Source: Alphaproteobacteria bacterium
GTDB lineage: Bacteria; Pseudomonadota; Alphaproteobacteria; GCA-2731375
DNA length: 34,191 bases
Assembly: GCA_016776605.1 (NCBI GenBank)
Contig: JADHTB010000036.1
Location: forward strand, 1-34,191
Direction: 5' to 3'
Of this stretch, positions 32,939 to 34,191 are shown one piece after another. A model generated the notes under the pieces. It was not told the DNA's origin, ran no database searches, and was given only the letters and a program-made list of their open reading frames with translations. A program made the translations under genes and the position numbers. Position 1 is the first letter of the stretch; each line of letters opens with the position of its first letter.

Positions 32939-34159
32939 CTAGATGATGCCATTTTTTTGCAATTCAGTACGTTGCGCCATGCTTAATCCGAGGCGTTGGC
33001 CATAAATTTTGTCGTTCCAATCACCCAGCCTGGGTCCCAGGCTGTCGATGCCGCCCGGCGAGGCGGACAATCTGGGCAGAACGTCGGGCACCACTACTTC
33101 GCCCAGCAGGGCGTGTTGTATGCGATGCAGGGTGCCCCTGGCGTCAAACTGCGGATCGGCGAAAATGTCGGCAATGGAATTGATCGCGGCGCAGGGAACA
33201 TCGCCCTGGGCACAAATCGCCACCACCTCGGCCGTGGGCTTGGCGGTGGTGAAGGCGGTCACCACGCCATCGATCAGGGCGCGGTCGCCGACCCGGTCGG
33301 CGGTGCTGGGGTGACTTTGCGCCAGATCAGGCCGATTCAGCACATTCACCGCCATGCGCTGCCAGATCTTGTCCGAGGTACACGCAATGGCGACCCAGCC
33401 GCCGTCCCGGGTGGCAAAATGGCCATGCGGGCAGACGTTGCGGGTGCCCAATCCTTCCCGCTCCCGCACGGTGCCATTCATGGCGTAGGCCGGGGCCAGT
33501 TCATCCAGCACCCGGAATATGCTTTCAAACAGCGCCACATCAATGACCTGGCCTTGTCCGGTGTTTTCCACGCTGCGCAAGGCCATCAGCACGCCGATGG
33601 CGCCGAACAGGCCTGATATATAATCGGCCAACGAGGTTGAGCCCGGCGTCACCGGCGCCTCGCCGGGCATCCCCGCCAGATAGGTCAGGCCACCCACCGC
33701 ATGGGCGATGCGGGCGAAACCGGGGCGGTCGCGATAGGGGCCATCCTGACCATAGCCGCTGACCTGCAACATAATCAGCTTTGGATTGATGGCCCGCAAA
33801 ACATCATAGCCCAGGCCCCATTTCGCCAACGTGCCGGGCCGAAAATTCTCGCAAACCACGTCGGCCTCCCGCACCAGACGCTTGAATAATTCGGCGCCCT
33901 CGGGGGCCTTCAGGTTCAGGGTGATGGAATGTTTGTTGCGGGCCTCGCTAAGCCAGGCCAGGCTGCTGTCGGGTAGTTCGGTCGCGGTGCCGAATTGCCG
34001 CAGGGGGTCGCCGCCACCCGGTTGCTCGACCTTGATGACCTCGGCGCCGAACTCGGCCAGGATTGTCGCGGCGAACGGGGCGGCGATAAAGGTTGCCAGG
34101 TCCAGCACACGGACCCCCGCCATGGGTCTTGCAGCCACGGCTTGATCCATCTCGCTCAT
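32939..34159 (-). CDS. Class III CoA-transferase (CaiB/BaiF family)
   Basis: The protein has 406 residues. Family III features are present: 'GVRVLDLATFIAAPFAATILAEFGAEVIKVEQPGGGDPLR' at the N-terminus, 'SITLNLKAPEGAELFKRLVREADVVCENFRPGTLAKWGLGY', 'VSGYGQDGPYRDRPGFARIAHAVGGL', and the catalytic Asp179 in SLADYISG. These enzymes move CoA between carboxylic acids through an aspartyl-CoA thioester. The acceptor and donor are unknown; carnitine, succinate, oxalate or bile acids are typical in the family. The ATG at 34159 has AGGATG about 14 nt upstream. The gene is upstream of the atp operon on the same strand, with the atp promoter overlapping the space after its stop. Confidence 0.88.
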   Translation of the reverse strand: MSEMDQAVAARPMAGVRVLDLATFIAAPFAATILAEFGAEVIKVEQPGGGDPLRQFGTATELPDSSLAWLSEARNKHSITLNLKAPEGAELFKRLVREADVVCENFRPGTLAKWGLGYDVLRAINPKLIMLQVSGYGQDGPYRDRPGFARIAHAVGGLTYLAGMPGEAPVTPGSTSLADYISGLFGAIGVLMALRSVENTGQGQVIDVALFESIFRVLDELAPAYAMNGTVREREGLGTRNVCPHGHFATRDGGWVAIACTSDKIWQRMAVNVLNRPDLAQSHPSTADRVGDRALIDGVVTAFTTAKPTAEVVAICAQGDVPCAAINSIADIFADPQFDARGTLHRIQHALLGEVVVPDVLPRLSASPGGIDSLGPRLGDWNDKIYGQRLGLSMAQRTELQKNGII

Positions 34160-34191
34160 CGTGGTTGTACATCCTGGTTGATGACGTTGAT

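Overview
The window looks like chromosomal DNA of a free-living alphaproteobacterium, probably close to the Rhodospirillales. The reasons are high GC with strong third-position GC bias, an F1 ATP synthase operon (atpHAGDC) with no F0 genes beside it, a PAS_5-type protein, DUF1178, an NDUFAF5-type methyltransferase, and ~105-bp palindromic intergenic repeats of a kind common in this class. The genus cannot be named from sequence reading alone. No tRNA, rRNA, CRISPR array, prophage or transposase gene was seen.

Layout. (1) 0-7.1 kb: an exopolysaccharide secretion locus. yjbH and a six-SLBB polysaccharide export protein run leftward, and a YjbF lipoprotein gene diverges from them. (2) 7.1-9.3 kb: a 3' remnant of an acyl-CoA dehydrogenase gene, a secreted cyclase-family hydrolase with its own terminator, and a PAS_5 protein. 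(3) 9.3-18.5 kb: an accessory, more AT-rich and signalling-rich stretch. It holds a GNAT acetyltransferase, a small ORF, a Baeyer-Villiger-type flavin monooxygenase, a membrane hybrid histidine kinase coupled to a single-domain response regulator, and a LuxR-type regulator with no synthase. Six copies of a ~105-bp bipartite palindromic repeat with CTAG-like ends sit in the gaps of this stretch and nowhere else in the window. (4) 17.5-21.5 kb: a housekeeping cluster of nitrilase-family amidase, glutaredoxin, ComF, two methyltransferases and DUF1178. (5) 21.7-27.7 kb: an OmpH/Skp-like periplasmic protein, an MFS carrier, a ThDP enzyme, a cupin, an enol-lactonase-like hydrolase and a class V aminotransferase. 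(6) 27.7-34.2 kb: the F1 operon with promoter, leader stem-loop and terminator, then a class III CoA-transferase.

How the parts work together. YjbF, the SLBB exporter and YjbH very likely act together in moving or modifying an exopolysaccharide through the outer membrane. The hybrid kinase and response regulator form a coupled phosphorelay, and the nearby LuxR protein may respond to a non-standard ligand. The five ATP synthase genes encode the complete F1 sector in the usual alphaproteobacterial order. The most unusual features are the repeat family, including three copies chained end to end and one copy that supplies the grxC stop codon, the LuxR protein whose ligand-contact Asp is Cys, the YjbH protein with a triplicated periplasmic domain separated by in-frame microsatellites, and several dyads or short tandem repeats in promoter regions. 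I did not find a clearly new multi-gene system. The repeat family and the signalling stretch it decorates are the best candidates for follow-up.
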